DNA from: Planctomycetota bacterium
Lineage (GTDB): Bacteria > Planctomycetota > Planctomycetia > Pirellulales > Pirellulaceae
Direction: 5' to 3'
Length of the DNA: 23,764 nucleotides
Assembly (NCBI GenBank): GCA_029259935.1
Contig: JAJDEH010000050.1
Coordinates: 1-23,764, forward strand
Shown: one piece after another, positions 6,827-17,900 of the stretch
Layout: each line of letters begins with the position of its first letter
How positions within the stretch are numbered: position 1 is the first letter of the stretch
Made by a program: the position numbers and the translations under genes
The notes under the pieces: generated by a model
The model's database searches: none
The model's input: the letters and a program-made list of their open reading frames with translations, nothing else
Told to the model about the DNA's origin: nothing

Positions 6827-7315
6827 CTACTCTTCAGATGCCCGGTCTGAGAGTCCATGTGCAAGGATTGAAGGCGGCATTTCCCGTCGCAAAAGCTGGA
6901 GCGACGCCACCAGCCTGCTCGGGTCGTGGCAAAACGTTCGATATTGTTGGTGGCCCTTGTACTGCTTCCTGAAAAAGGCGCTGACGGTACTCCGGCTAAT
7001 CTTACGCTGCCGGGCCAACTCGTTGACGCCGATGGGTTCGAGCTTTGAACAAGTGCGACCGTCGAACCCGTGATGTTCGGTTATGGCAGCGACGATCAAG
7101 TCCTCAGCTTCTCCTCGATTCGTTGACTCTTTCTTTTTCGGCTGGGATAGTTCGGAAATCCTCTTGGCCAGATCTTCGAGGCGGCCTGCATATTCCGTCA
7201 ACATGCGACTCGTTGCGTTGCAGCTCCAGATGGAACAAAGAGACTCTCCCATTTCCCGATCGATTTGCAGCAACTCGGTATGATGCTGGCGGAGATGATC
7301 GGGCAACGCTCCCAC
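6827..7315 (-). CDS. Hypothetical mobile-element protein with C-terminal HTH-like region
   Basis: A 162-residue protein starting at GTG 7315. Residues 1-60 are helical. Residues 62-75 form a basic/polar linker (PKKKESTNRGEAED). Residues 76-162 read IVAAITEHHGFDGRTCSKLE, then IGVNELARQRKISRSTVSAF, which fits a helix-turn-helix, and FRKQYKGHQQYRTFC. I recall similar tails (SxxTVSAFFxKxxxGHxxYR) beside integrases in planctomycete elements, but no name or function. The frame stays open upstream of GTG for 22 more codons with protein-like content (ELELQQVGEWKDWRRLLKD), back to the TAA of the next gene. No in-frame ATG, GTG or TTG lies in that part. One extra base after a TAATG overlap would explain this (see findings), so the native protein was probably about 185 residues and the present start may be secondary. 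Confidence 0.55.
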   Translation of the reverse strand: MGALPDHLRQHHTELLQIDREMGESLCSIWSCNATSRMLTEYAGRLEDLAKRISELSQPKKKESTNRGEAEDLIVAAITEHHGFDGRTCSKLEPIGVNELARQRKISRSTVSAFFRKQYKGHQQYRTFCHDPSRLVASLQLLRREMPPSILAHGLSDRASEE

Positions 7316-7381
7316 ATCCTTAAGCAGCCGACGCCAGTCTTTCCATTCTCCGACCTGCTGCAGTTCTAGCTCGTCTACGCA

Positions 7382-7780
7382 TTACTCACGATGAAATTGG
7401 CTCGCTAGTTTTGCAGCGACGGAGGAAGCACGAGGCAAATAAGCTTCAGCAAATTGGACTATTTGTGCGTCGGCGATGGCTTCCGCTGCACGTCGAATCC
7501 ACTCGCTCAGCGCCGATTCGCATTCGACCAGATAGCGGCCATGGGCCTCGGTCGAGTGGCTCAAGACGTCCTCAAAGCACCGATCCGTCGCCTCCAGACA
7601 GTTGAGCACCTGCCGAATCGTCTGAGCATACTCGGTGCTAAACCTGAACAATGCCTCACGAGCAAGCTCGTCCGGTCGGAATACAAGGTGGTCATATTCA
7701 AAGAAGCCCAACTCTTTGGTCAAAAGCACATCGATACGTTGACCCCACGCCGCAAACCAGTACAAATCCGACGCATAGAA
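7382..7780 (-). pseudogene. 5'-truncated gene of unknown function (helical protein)
   Basis: The frame reads FYASDLYWFAAWGQRIDVLL at its beginning, then a mainly helical, Leu/Glu/Ala-rich sequence ending KLASQFHRE before TAA 7384-7382. From TTG 7765 it gives 127 residues; the open frame extends through 7822 but the upstream part lies in a GTAGGGTGGACGAG-type palindromic sequence starting at 7781. No ATG is available. I infer that the 5' end was replaced by that sequence. I do not recognise the family. Its stop lies in the same frame as, and immediately upstream of, the HTH-like protein gene, so the two were probably a coupled pair, or one gene with a nonsense mutation. Confidence 0.45.
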
Positions 7781-7978
7781 GTAGGGTGGACGAGTATGCG
7801 AACTACCCGTCGCATGCTTCGCCTAAATCTTGCCTGGTGACTTCGCCATTACCACACAATGACACAGCGCAGGGACACCTTTGGTCATGCTGGGGGAGGG
7901 GGGACCGATTTTCTGTGGGCGACCTGCCTTAGTACCGTCCCCTTAGTCACACGTTTTGTTTGTCAGCAAACAGATTTT

Positions 7979-7999
7979 TGGCTGGGCAAGACCCAGCCA
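7979..7999. repeat. 8-bp inverted repeat hairpin
   Basis: TGGCTGGG (7979-7986), loop CAAGA, CCCAGCCA (7992-7999): a perfect stem. A T-run precedes it on the plus strand rather than following it, and no T-run follows on the minus strand, so it does not look like an intrinsic terminator. It may be a dispersed palindrome. Confidence 0.6.
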
Positions 8000-8961
8000 C
8001 CATCGTCACGCCAGCATTCAGCGCACCAGCGTCCGCCACATCAGCTTCAATTCACCGACGGAAGAACTGGTTAAACAGATTGACGCCGCCCACCACCGTG
8101 CCGGGCACCAGTGCCGCGCCTTTCCAACTCCAGGGTAAGTTCGCGGGCTGGGCGAGTGCAGTGGATCGAGTGCGGTTTTGTAGGGCAGTTTCGGGGCGGA
8201 AGTAACGAACTGAGCTGCTGATACAAGCGGCTGCAGAAGCGGACGTCTGTCGTCGCCGGACTGCTCGAAAGCGGGCTCCTTAAAATACAACGGTTGGCTG
8301 GCGAGGCCGGACGTTGTTGCGCCGAGGCTAAAAAACGCATCGAGAATTCGAATGAATCTAACAAATTGGGAAAACTAGAAAAAATATTCCACCAAATGGT
8401 TTTCATTGGCGCCAACAATCAGTATATTCCTCGTGTCGATGGGCTAATGCCTTGTTGGGGTTAATAAGGGTTTTCCCGTCATTTAGCTGTATGGGGATAC
8501 AATGATTTTTCATCTCACAAACGTCCAACGTTCATCTAATGGGCACTTTCTGTTGTCCACAGTTGGCTATTTCGGGACAGTTCACGGGCTAGGGCATTAA
8601 CCACAGTTTTGCACACACTTGTTTCTAAGCTGCGCCAACTAGATTCGTGCTGCGCTCGCCATCGGGCTTGATCGGTGAGTTTGCGGCCAGCAGCCATTAG
8701 AGCAAGTATGTGTTTCCTCGGGTTTTTCCTATTGAAATGGGCTCGCGGATCAATGAGAGCAACTTCGAAATGAAGATCTCGCAAAACTCTTCGCTGCTTC
8801 ATTTTGTGCCAACAACAGCAGGCGCGTGGCGGGTCTGTTGTACTCGAAGAGGAAGTGCGTCGTCAGACTGGGGCGGTCGGGTCACAACTGTTGCTGCTCA
8901 CGCAGAGTTTTCAATCCCAATATCAGCCAAACTAGCCTACATCCACGGTTTAGCATTCTCT

Positions 8962-8965
8962 GAGG
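8962..8965 (+). promoter_or_regulatory. Ribosome binding site of the giant gene
   Basis: GAGG eight bases before ATG 8974. An in-frame TAA at 8968-8970 excludes any earlier start in this frame, so the start is well fixed. Confidence 0.75.
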
Positions 8966-8973
8966 ATTAACAA

Positions 8974-11900
8974 ATGCGATTGCCAGAGTGGTTGTCCAAG
9001 CGACTTATCGAACTCAGACAGGTCGATCGAAAAAAGAAGTCCAAGCGTAATTGGGCGTTAGAACCCCTAGAGGCTAGGCAGATGCTTGCCTCCGACATTC
9101 CCTGTATCGACATCGATCTAGCGACGGCCAACGCGGATCAGTTGGGATACTACAGTGGCGCTCAGTTTTTTCTAGACAGCGACGGCGACAGAACGGTCGG
9201 CGGGTCGGATATCACCTTTTCGTTTGGTAATCCGACTGGCGATACGCCCCTCTATGGAGATTGGAATGGCGACGGTGTCGACGAGATTGGTGTTCACCGC
9301 GACCGAGATTTCTTACTGGACATGAACGGCGACGGGATATGGAATCCCAGTTTGGGCGACAAGACCGTCAGTTATGGGCTCAACACCGATATCCCGGTGG
9401 TCGGCGATTGGAACGGCGACGGCAAAGACGAGATAGGAATCTATCGTGACTTTTACTTCTACTTGGATGAAAATGGCGACGGCGTCTACGATGCAAATGA
9501 TCCAGTTTTATCCTTTGGCACGACCGGCGACACACCTCTCATTGGCGACTGGAATGGTGACGGAACCAGCGACATCGGAGTCTATCGCGGCAGTAATCGC
9601 GGGTTCTACCTGGATGTCGACGGAAGTGGCCAATGGGAAACCGCCGATGGCGTAAGTTTCTTCGGTATTACTGGCGACGTCCCGATCGCCGGCGACTGGG
9701 ACGGTGATGGCGAGGACCAGATCGGTGTTCAGCGCGGCGATACTCATTTCTTCGACATGGATGCCAGCGGCGATTGGAACACCGGCGATACTTCGTTCAC
9801 CTATGGATTGTCGAATGCGGCCCCGCTGATTGGCAACTGGACCTACTCGTCGCGCACTGATTTGGTCAGCGGGGATTTGGTGATGGTTCCTGACTCGGTT
9901 TCGACGCCGATCAGCTTTTCCGTGGAGGACACGAATGATGCGGCCGAGACGCTGGTCGTGACGGGCAACTCCGTTGATACAAGCATCGTTACCAGTGTTG
10001 ATCCCGCTAGCGGCGGCGCGCTGCGCACCACGACCGTTACTGCCGGCAGTTTCAGCGGCGGCCCCGCTCAGGTCACCCTAACGGTGACTGATTCGATCAG
10101 CTATTCGAGTGATGCCTCGTTCAACGTAACGGTCGACGAGCCGCCCGCGGCCAATGCAGACGCGGTTAGCACCAACGAAAACACTGCTGTGACGATTGAC
10201 GTGTTAGCCAACGACGTGGACCCCGAGAGCCAACCCTTAACGCTTCACCGCGCTTATGACGCAGCCAACGGAACGGTGGCCATCAACGGCGCGTCAATCA
10301 CCTACACTCCCAACACCAGTTTCATCGGAACCGATTCATTCTGGTACGTCGCGAAAGACAGTGCCGGCTGGAAGGCAGCGAGCTTTGTCACCGTGACCGT
10401 GCAGGCCAATCTTGCACCGGTGGCCCAAGACGACAACGTCAGCGGCGATGAAGATGTTGCCCTTGCCGGGAATGTCCTGTCGGACAATCAAATGGGCGAG
10501 GATTATGATCCCAACAACGACCCGCTCGTAGTGAACACGCAATTGGTCACCAGCCCGGATCACGGTGTGGTCAGTTTGCAGTCAAATGGCCAATTTACTT
10601 ATACACCGGATAGCAACTTCAGCGGGATCGACTCATTTTCCTACGAAGTCTCCGACGGCCAATTGACCGACACGGCTACCGTGAATATCACGGTCAACGC
10701 GGTCAACGACGAAGAATCGCTGGATGTAAACGCGGGCTTGACGCTGCTCGATGGAGCCACGGCCACCATCACCAGCGCACTGCTCGCCACCAGCGACGTG
10801 GACAACGCCAGTGTCGAGATTGTCTACGCCGTCGATTTTCCGCCCAGCAATGGAACGCTGCTGCTTAACGGGAGTGAGCTTTTCTTTGGAGCCACGTTCA
10901 CACAGGATGATCTAAACAACAATCGGCTTGCCTATCAACACACCGTCAACGGAACGACGACCGATAGCTTTCCATTTACGGTGGACGACGGTGCCGGCAC
11001 TTCAACCAATGCCACCTTCAATATCACCATCGCGACCAACGCCCCGCCCGCGATCGGCGTCAACACAGGCCTGACAGTCGCGGAAGGATCTGTGGGCAAC
11101 CTGCTCACCACGGCGATGCTCAACGAAGCGGATCCTGATGACAGCGGAACGGGATTGGTGTACACCGTCACGAGCGCCGCGTCGAACGGCACTCTGCGGC
11201 TTGACGGAACTGCGTTCGGTACCAATGGCACGTTCACGCAAGCCGACATTGACGCCAACCTCGTGACTTACGATCACGACGGCAGCGAGACCACCAGCGA
11301 CAGCTTCGGATTTTCATTGGCCGATGGCGGCGAAGACGGTGCTCAACCGGCGACGGGAACGTTTAACATCACGGTTACCCCAGTCAATGATGAAGAGTCA
11401 CTGGATGTGAACTTGGGATTGAGCGTTGCCGAGGGCACAACTGCCACGATCAGTAGCAGCGAGCTTTCGACCAGCGACGCCGATAACACGGCCGTCGAGA
11501 TTGTCTACACCCTTGATTCCGAGCCTACTAACGGAACGCTGCTGCTCAACGGAAGTGCGATGTTCTCTGGTGCCACGTTCACGCAGGACGATTTCAATAA
11601 AAACCTGGTTACTTACCAACATACCGTCAGCGGGACGACCAGCGACAGCTTTTCATTTACCGTCGACGACGGTTCCGGCACGTCAACTAATGCCACCTTC
11701 AACATCACGGTTACATCCAACGCCCCGCCCGCGATCGGCACCAACACGGGCATGACGGTCGCGGAAGGATCTTCGGGCAATCTGCTCAACACGGCGAAGC
11801 TCAACGAAGCGGATCCCGATGATGACGGAATCGGATTGGAGTATACGGTTACCACCGCGCCCACCAACGGCACGTTGCGGCTCGGCGGCACTGCTCTCAA

Positions 11901-14900
11901 TATCAACGACACCTTCACACAGGCCGACATTGACGCGAACCTAGTCACTTACTATCACGACGGCAGCGAGACGACCAGCGACAGCTTCGGATTTTCACTG
12001 GCTGATGGTGGTGAGAACGGTGCCCAACCCGTCACGGGCACGTTCAACGTTACGGTCAATGCGGTCAACGATGAAGAGTCACTGGATGTGAACGCGGTAT
12101 TGACGCTCACCGAGGGAACGCCCGGCACACCCACCATCGCCACCATCAGCAGTGCGGAGTTGTCGACCAGCGATGTGGACAACGGCCCCGAGCAGCTTAT
12201 CTACACCATCGTTGCCGTGCCCAGCCATGGAACGCTGATGCTCGGCGTGAATCCGCGCGGCGACGGAGACACGTTCACCCAAGCCGACATCAATGCAGGT
12301 CTGGTTACCTACGAACAAAGTGGAGCAGAAGCCCCTAGCGACAGCCTCGATTTCAGTGTTAACGATATAGTCGGAACGCCGTCGACTCCCGGCACGTTCC
12401 AATTGACCATCAACCCCGTAAACGATCCGCCTGTAATTGGGGGCAGCTTGGCACTCACGGTCGCTGTGGGATCAGTCACGGAACTGGTGACTGCCGCGCT
12501 GAATGAAGCGGACCCGGATGATATTGGCACGGGATTGGTCTACACGGTCACTACGGCGACCAGCAACGGCACCTTGCAACTTGGCGGCACTGCTCTTGAT
12601 GCCAACGATATTTTCACGCAAGCCGATATCGATGCTGGCCTTGTCACTTACGAGCACGACGGCAGCGCAACCACCAGCGACCACTTTGATTTCTTGCTGT
12701 CCGATGGCGGTGAAGATGGTGCCTCCCCGGCCGCGGGTCTTTTGAGCATTACCATTACGAACGAGCAGTCGCTGGATATCAACAACGTTCTGACGCTGAA
12801 CGAAGACGCGATAGCTCAGATCAGCAATGCCTTTCTGTCGACCAGTGACCTCGACACGGGAGCGGCAGGCCTTATCTACACCAAATTGTCCGGCCCCGGA
12901 AACGGCACACTGCTACTAGACAGCGTGACGATTCCCACCAACGGCACCTTCACCCAAGCGGATATCGATGCTGGGCTTGTCAGTTATGATCATGACGGTA
13001 GTGAAACGACAAGTGACTCTTTCTTCTTCCGCGTTGACGATAGCCAAGGCCTTCCTACCACGGGTACCTTCAACTTCACGATCGACCCGGTTAACGACGA
13101 AGAAACCCTTGTTACCAACACCGTGCTGACGGTCCAGGAATTGGCAACCGCGAACATCCCCCAATCGCGTCTTCGCACGTCCGATCCGGACAACGACGTG
13201 AGCGACTTGACCTACCGAATCGACTCCGCGCCCGATGAGGGAACCTTGCTGCTGAATGGTGAGCCACTAGGCGCGGGCGGGACCTTCACTCAGCAGGACA
13301 TCAACGATCAACTGGTTGCCTACCGGCACGAAGGCGTCGCGCCGATCACGGATTCCTTTGGGTTTTCCGTTAATGACGGCCAAGGGACGGAGACCACCGG
13401 CAACACGTTCACGATTACCGTCACCGAATTTCCGGACGCCTACGGAGACACGCTCGCCACGGCCGAGCTTGTCGCGATCGGTCCCGACGAGCCCTGGTCG
13501 TTGACGACGGAAATTGGCGACCAAGCATATCTCGGCGCGGATGTCGATATGTTTGCCGTCTCGCTGGAGGCAGGCGAAACGTTGGATGCTCTGTTGACGC
13601 CGGGCGCGGAGAGCCTCTTCGATGGTGGATCTTGGTTTGAGGGGCATTTGACACTGCTCGACGCCTCCGGCAATCGCCTGCAAGAGGTGGATTGGGATAA
13701 GAATGCACTGCGGGCTCCGCTTGTATTCGAAGCCCATTCGTCGGTGGATCTGTTTGTCGCCGTCTCGGGCAGATACAACAAGTTCTTCGATCCGCACGTA
13801 AGGGGAAGCGGCGCGTCGACCTTCATGGGGCACTATCAACTGGACCTCGAACGAGTGGCTCAGGTCGAATCACCTGGCGATTCGTTGCAAAACGCCTTGA
13901 CCGTGCCACTGGCGGTCGACCAGATAGAAGTCTTTCAACGCAGCATCGGCGACAATTTCTTTGCTGGCCGCGACGTCGATTTTTATCATGTGACCGCGAA
14001 GCCCGGAGAAACCATCAAGGCGCTTTTGGAGGCCCAGGACGCCAACTTCCAGGGAACTATCCGGCTGTTCGACGGCAACGGCACTGAATTGCAAGGCCCG
14101 CTTTCGGGTCCTGCGGGCGGCACGGTTCTCTTGGAAGTGACGAACGACGGTGTCCCGCCGGTGGATGTGGACTATTACATTGCCGTGTCTGGCAGCGGTA
14201 ATGATGCCTACGACTCGCAAATTGCTAACAGCGGCCAACTGGGCACTGCGGGCCCGAATCGCCTAACGCTTGAAAACGCCCATCCCGTGCCGCTCGACTC
14301 ACCCGGCGAATCCATGTCCACAGCGTTGGACGTCGATTTTACGCAATTGGCGACGCAGACCTTTGATTTCACTATTGGCGATGGCCGTTTTGGCGCTCGG
14401 GATGTGGACATGTTCCGCTTCCAATTGCAAGCCGATGAGACGATTGAAGTTGATCTCACTCCTGAAAATGCGGCCGTCTTCGAAGGGCACCTGCGGCTGT
14501 TTGACGCCGACGGAAACGAAGTGCTGAGCGAAGAATGGTCCGCCGCTGACGAGGCCCATTTCGCGTATTCGACGCTTCAGGCTGGCACTTTTTATCTGGG
14601 CGTCACGGGGAAAGACAACGACAGCTACGATCCCCAAGTCGCGGATTCAGGAGTGGACGGCGATACCGGCGCGTATCAGGTGGCTCTTGGCGCGCACAGT
14701 TTGGAGATACCTGGCGACGACCTTGATCATGCACTGCTGGTCGACATCGGGCTCAAGCAATCTTTCACGATCGGCTCCATTGCCAATGGAGCCAGCGATG
14801 TCGACTTATTTGAACTCCGAAGTTCGACGCCTCAACAGGTGACCATCTTCGTCGACCCGCACGAACAAGGCGGCGTCGATCCACAATTCATGGTGCGTGC

Positions 14901-17900
14901 CTTCTATCCATCCGGCCAACAGTTCGCGGCGGACAATTACCATTTTGTGGCGACAGAGAACGCCAACGGTGCCATCGTCAGCTTCGAATTGGGGACGCCC
15001 GGCATGGAGACGGTTTTCGTTGGAGTCTCGGGAAACACCAACAGTTCATACAACCCGCTCAACGGAACGGGCTATGTCGACTCTGACGTGGGTGATTATA
15101 CGATCAAGATTCTCCCGCCGGAGCAGCCGGGCGACACCATCTCCACGGCACTGCCGCTGGACTTGTCACTAATCGATTTCCATCACTACGCAACCTTTAG
15201 TCACGCCATTGGAGATAACCTCTTTCAAGACTACGACGTCGACCTGTTCGAGATTTCACTCGAAGGCGGAGAAAAGATTAGCGCTTTCGTTGAATCTAGC
15301 AGCGAGACCTTTGCGGGCAATTTGAGGCTGTTTGATTCTCTTGGCAATCAACTTGCCAGCGAATGGTACAGTGGATCCAACCCCGACCCAACGCCTTTGT
15401 TCTTCCCATTGTTTGGCGATAGCCTTCCTCAAGGGACTTACTATTTAGGGGTTTCTACAACGAATGCAAATTACAATCCGAATTTCACAGGAGCAACTAG
15501 GGGCGAGCCTCTCAGCGAGGAACCCTACGACCTAAGGATCGCAATTGGACCTGTCCAGGAAATTCCTCGGGACACAACCGATCTGGCCTATCCCGTGACG
15601 TTGACAGGTGAACCACTGGTAATAGATGAATTCGCCATCGGAGAGTTACTCTGGTGGAATTCGGCTGACGTCGACGTGTTCTCATTCGACTTGGCCGCCG
15701 GAGAGACCCTCAATGTTGATCTCCAACCTCGAAGCGTGCCAAATCCTGGCGGTTTCAATCCTCTATTCCAAGGTGGCTTCACCGTTTACGGCCCGGTGTG
15801 GTCGAACGGAAGCACCCAGTTGATGCCCATTGACTCTGGTACGTCGGGCACTCCTTTTCAGTCTACGCCTGGCGGCCCGGGAACGTACTTTCTTGAAGTC
15901 AACCCATTGCTGCGTTCATTTGTCACGGAAAGTTCCGAGTGGGAAGACGCGCAGAACAATCCGATTGCACAGCAGAATTACAACTACTCGTTTTGGTCAT
16001 ACAACTTCGACCCAACTTTCGATTTCAATGGCGATTTGATTACTGAAGATCTGACGAACGATTTTGACTGCGACTGGTCAACCTTTGACGCCGAAAACTA
16101 CTCGGGTGCTGGCCCGCTTCACTGTGTTTACGCTTTACATTCCGGTCCCTACACGCTTACCCTCGAAAACGAGTTTGAAACACCGGGAGACAGAATTGCC
16201 GATGCGTTGCAAGTTACTTTTGAAGACGGCAACGACGAATCCTTCGACACATTCGAAATCGGTGACAATGGCTTTGAAGGTTACGATGTCGATTTGTTTA
16301 AAGTAGATCTGGTCCACCCGGACACCTTGAGCGTTGATGTGTCGCCTCGAAATGGCTCCACATTCTTAGGTCAAATCCGCGTGTTCGACGACCAAGGCAA
16401 TTTAGTCCTGGAGAACGCACCAAATTACGGTGACTCCACGTTTTCGACGCCTGGCGTTCAACTTGGAACCGGAACCTACTACGTCGGCATCAGCGCATAC
16501 GGCGTCGAGTACAACCCAATTTCTTTTAGCGCAAAAAACCAATACAGCTACCCGCATATTGAAATCGAGTCATTAGACGACGATGGCAATCCAGTTTGGG
16601 AGTGGATACCTACATGGGGCGAGTATTCCATCACCATCGATAACGGGAACACTCCTCCAACAGTCAATGACGATCCAGATTCAGCGCCGATTGAGAGCGA
16701 TGAAGACACAGCGATAGTCATCGATGTCTTGGCCAACGACGACGATCCCGGCGACACATTGACCATCGCCTCGGTGGACATGGACAACGCGGCCGGACAA
16801 GTCGTCATTGATGGCAGCGGTCAGTTTCTAACCTACGATCCCGCCGGTGCTTTTGACTACCTCGTCCTGGGAGAACATGCGACGGTCACCTTCACCTACG
16901 CAGCCGACGACGGCCGCGGCGCTCAGGGCACGGGCACCGTCACGTTAAAAATTAACGGCATCAACGATACGCCTCTGGGTCGGGATGACTGGGATGTTAC
17001 GGTTCCCAGGAGACCGGTTGATGTGACGGTTCTCGATCGGGTCCATGACCCCGATACGGGTGCCGTTTTGACGATTGCGTCACTCGACACGACCAACACG
17101 ATCGGCACGGCGACCTTAAACGGTGATAACACGATCAACTACGATCCGGGCATCCACTTCGACTGGCTGCAGTCCGGCGAATGGGCGACCGACTCGTTTA
17201 GCTACGTCGCTTCCGATGAATTTGGAGCGTCGACCGAAGTTCTGACCGCGACGATTATCATTTCGAATTTCGCGCCCACGGCCATCGACGATGATTTCAC
17301 GCTTTCTCATTCCCGACCGTTCACGTTTGACGTGCTGGCCAACGATCACGACCCGGAAGACGCGCCCTTGCAAGTCGTGCTGGACTCCAGTGTAGCTCGT
17401 GGTACACTCACGATCCTCGAATCGGGTTTGGTTGAATACGAACCGCTCGCCGGCTTCACCGGGGTAGACCAGTTTACCTACCATGCGTTTGACGGATTCG
17501 CCAGCAGCAACACGGCCACGGTCACCTTCAACGTGACCAACGCCGTTCCCATTGCCGTCGATGACCTTTATGAGATCGGCCATGCTCCAGCTCATCTGGC
17601 AGCCGGCATCCAGATCTTTCTGGAAAACGACATCGACCTAGATGGCGATGAGTTATCGGTTGAAATTCTGACGTTCCCAACCCAAGGGGCGATCCATTTC
17701 CTGCCTGATTCGTTTCACTATTTTCCCGATCCCGGATTTTTCGGGCAAACTACCTTTACGTACCAAGTGAGTGACGGGCTGGCAACCAGTAATATCGCGA
17801 CCGTAACGATTGACGTGACCAATGAGAATCCGACGGGACAAAGCGACACGTTCCAAGTCGTGCAAAATAGAGTATTCATCGGCAACGCCCTAAACAACGA

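Larger units (their letters stand above)
7781..8973. other. Gene-poor stretch between element remnant and giant gene
   Basis: No convincing gene in about 1.2 kb. Items seen: a hairpin ATGCGA (7796-7801)/TCGCAT (7810-7815) within a GTAGGGTGGACGAG-type sequence; the TGGCTGGG palindrome at 7979-7999; an 80-codon plus-strand frame without a start (8222-8464), with a basic helical content (LLESGLLKIQRLAGEAGR); and an 88-codon minus frame (8536-8802) that reads protein-like (HFNRKNPRKHILALMAAGRK) but lacks a ribosome site. These may be eroded gene fragments. The end of the integrated element may lie here. GAGG at 8962-8965 is the ribosome site for the giant gene. Confidence 0.5.

Noticed and set aside
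7540..7562. CCTCGGTCGAGTGGC as a second att copy
   Set aside because: It only loosely resembles the 5' end of the tRNA (GGCCGAGTGGC) and lies within a coding frame; the tRNA 3' end expected for att is absent.
8891..8923. TTGCTG and CAATAT as a promoter for the giant gene
   Set aside because: The spacing is about 21 bases and both boxes are weak; I cannot support a promoter.
8710..8970. 86-codon plus frame ending just before the giant gene, in the same frame
   Set aside because: Composition is not convincing, there is no ribosome site, and the opposite strand reads more protein-like. Its only value is to show that the giant gene cannot start earlier.
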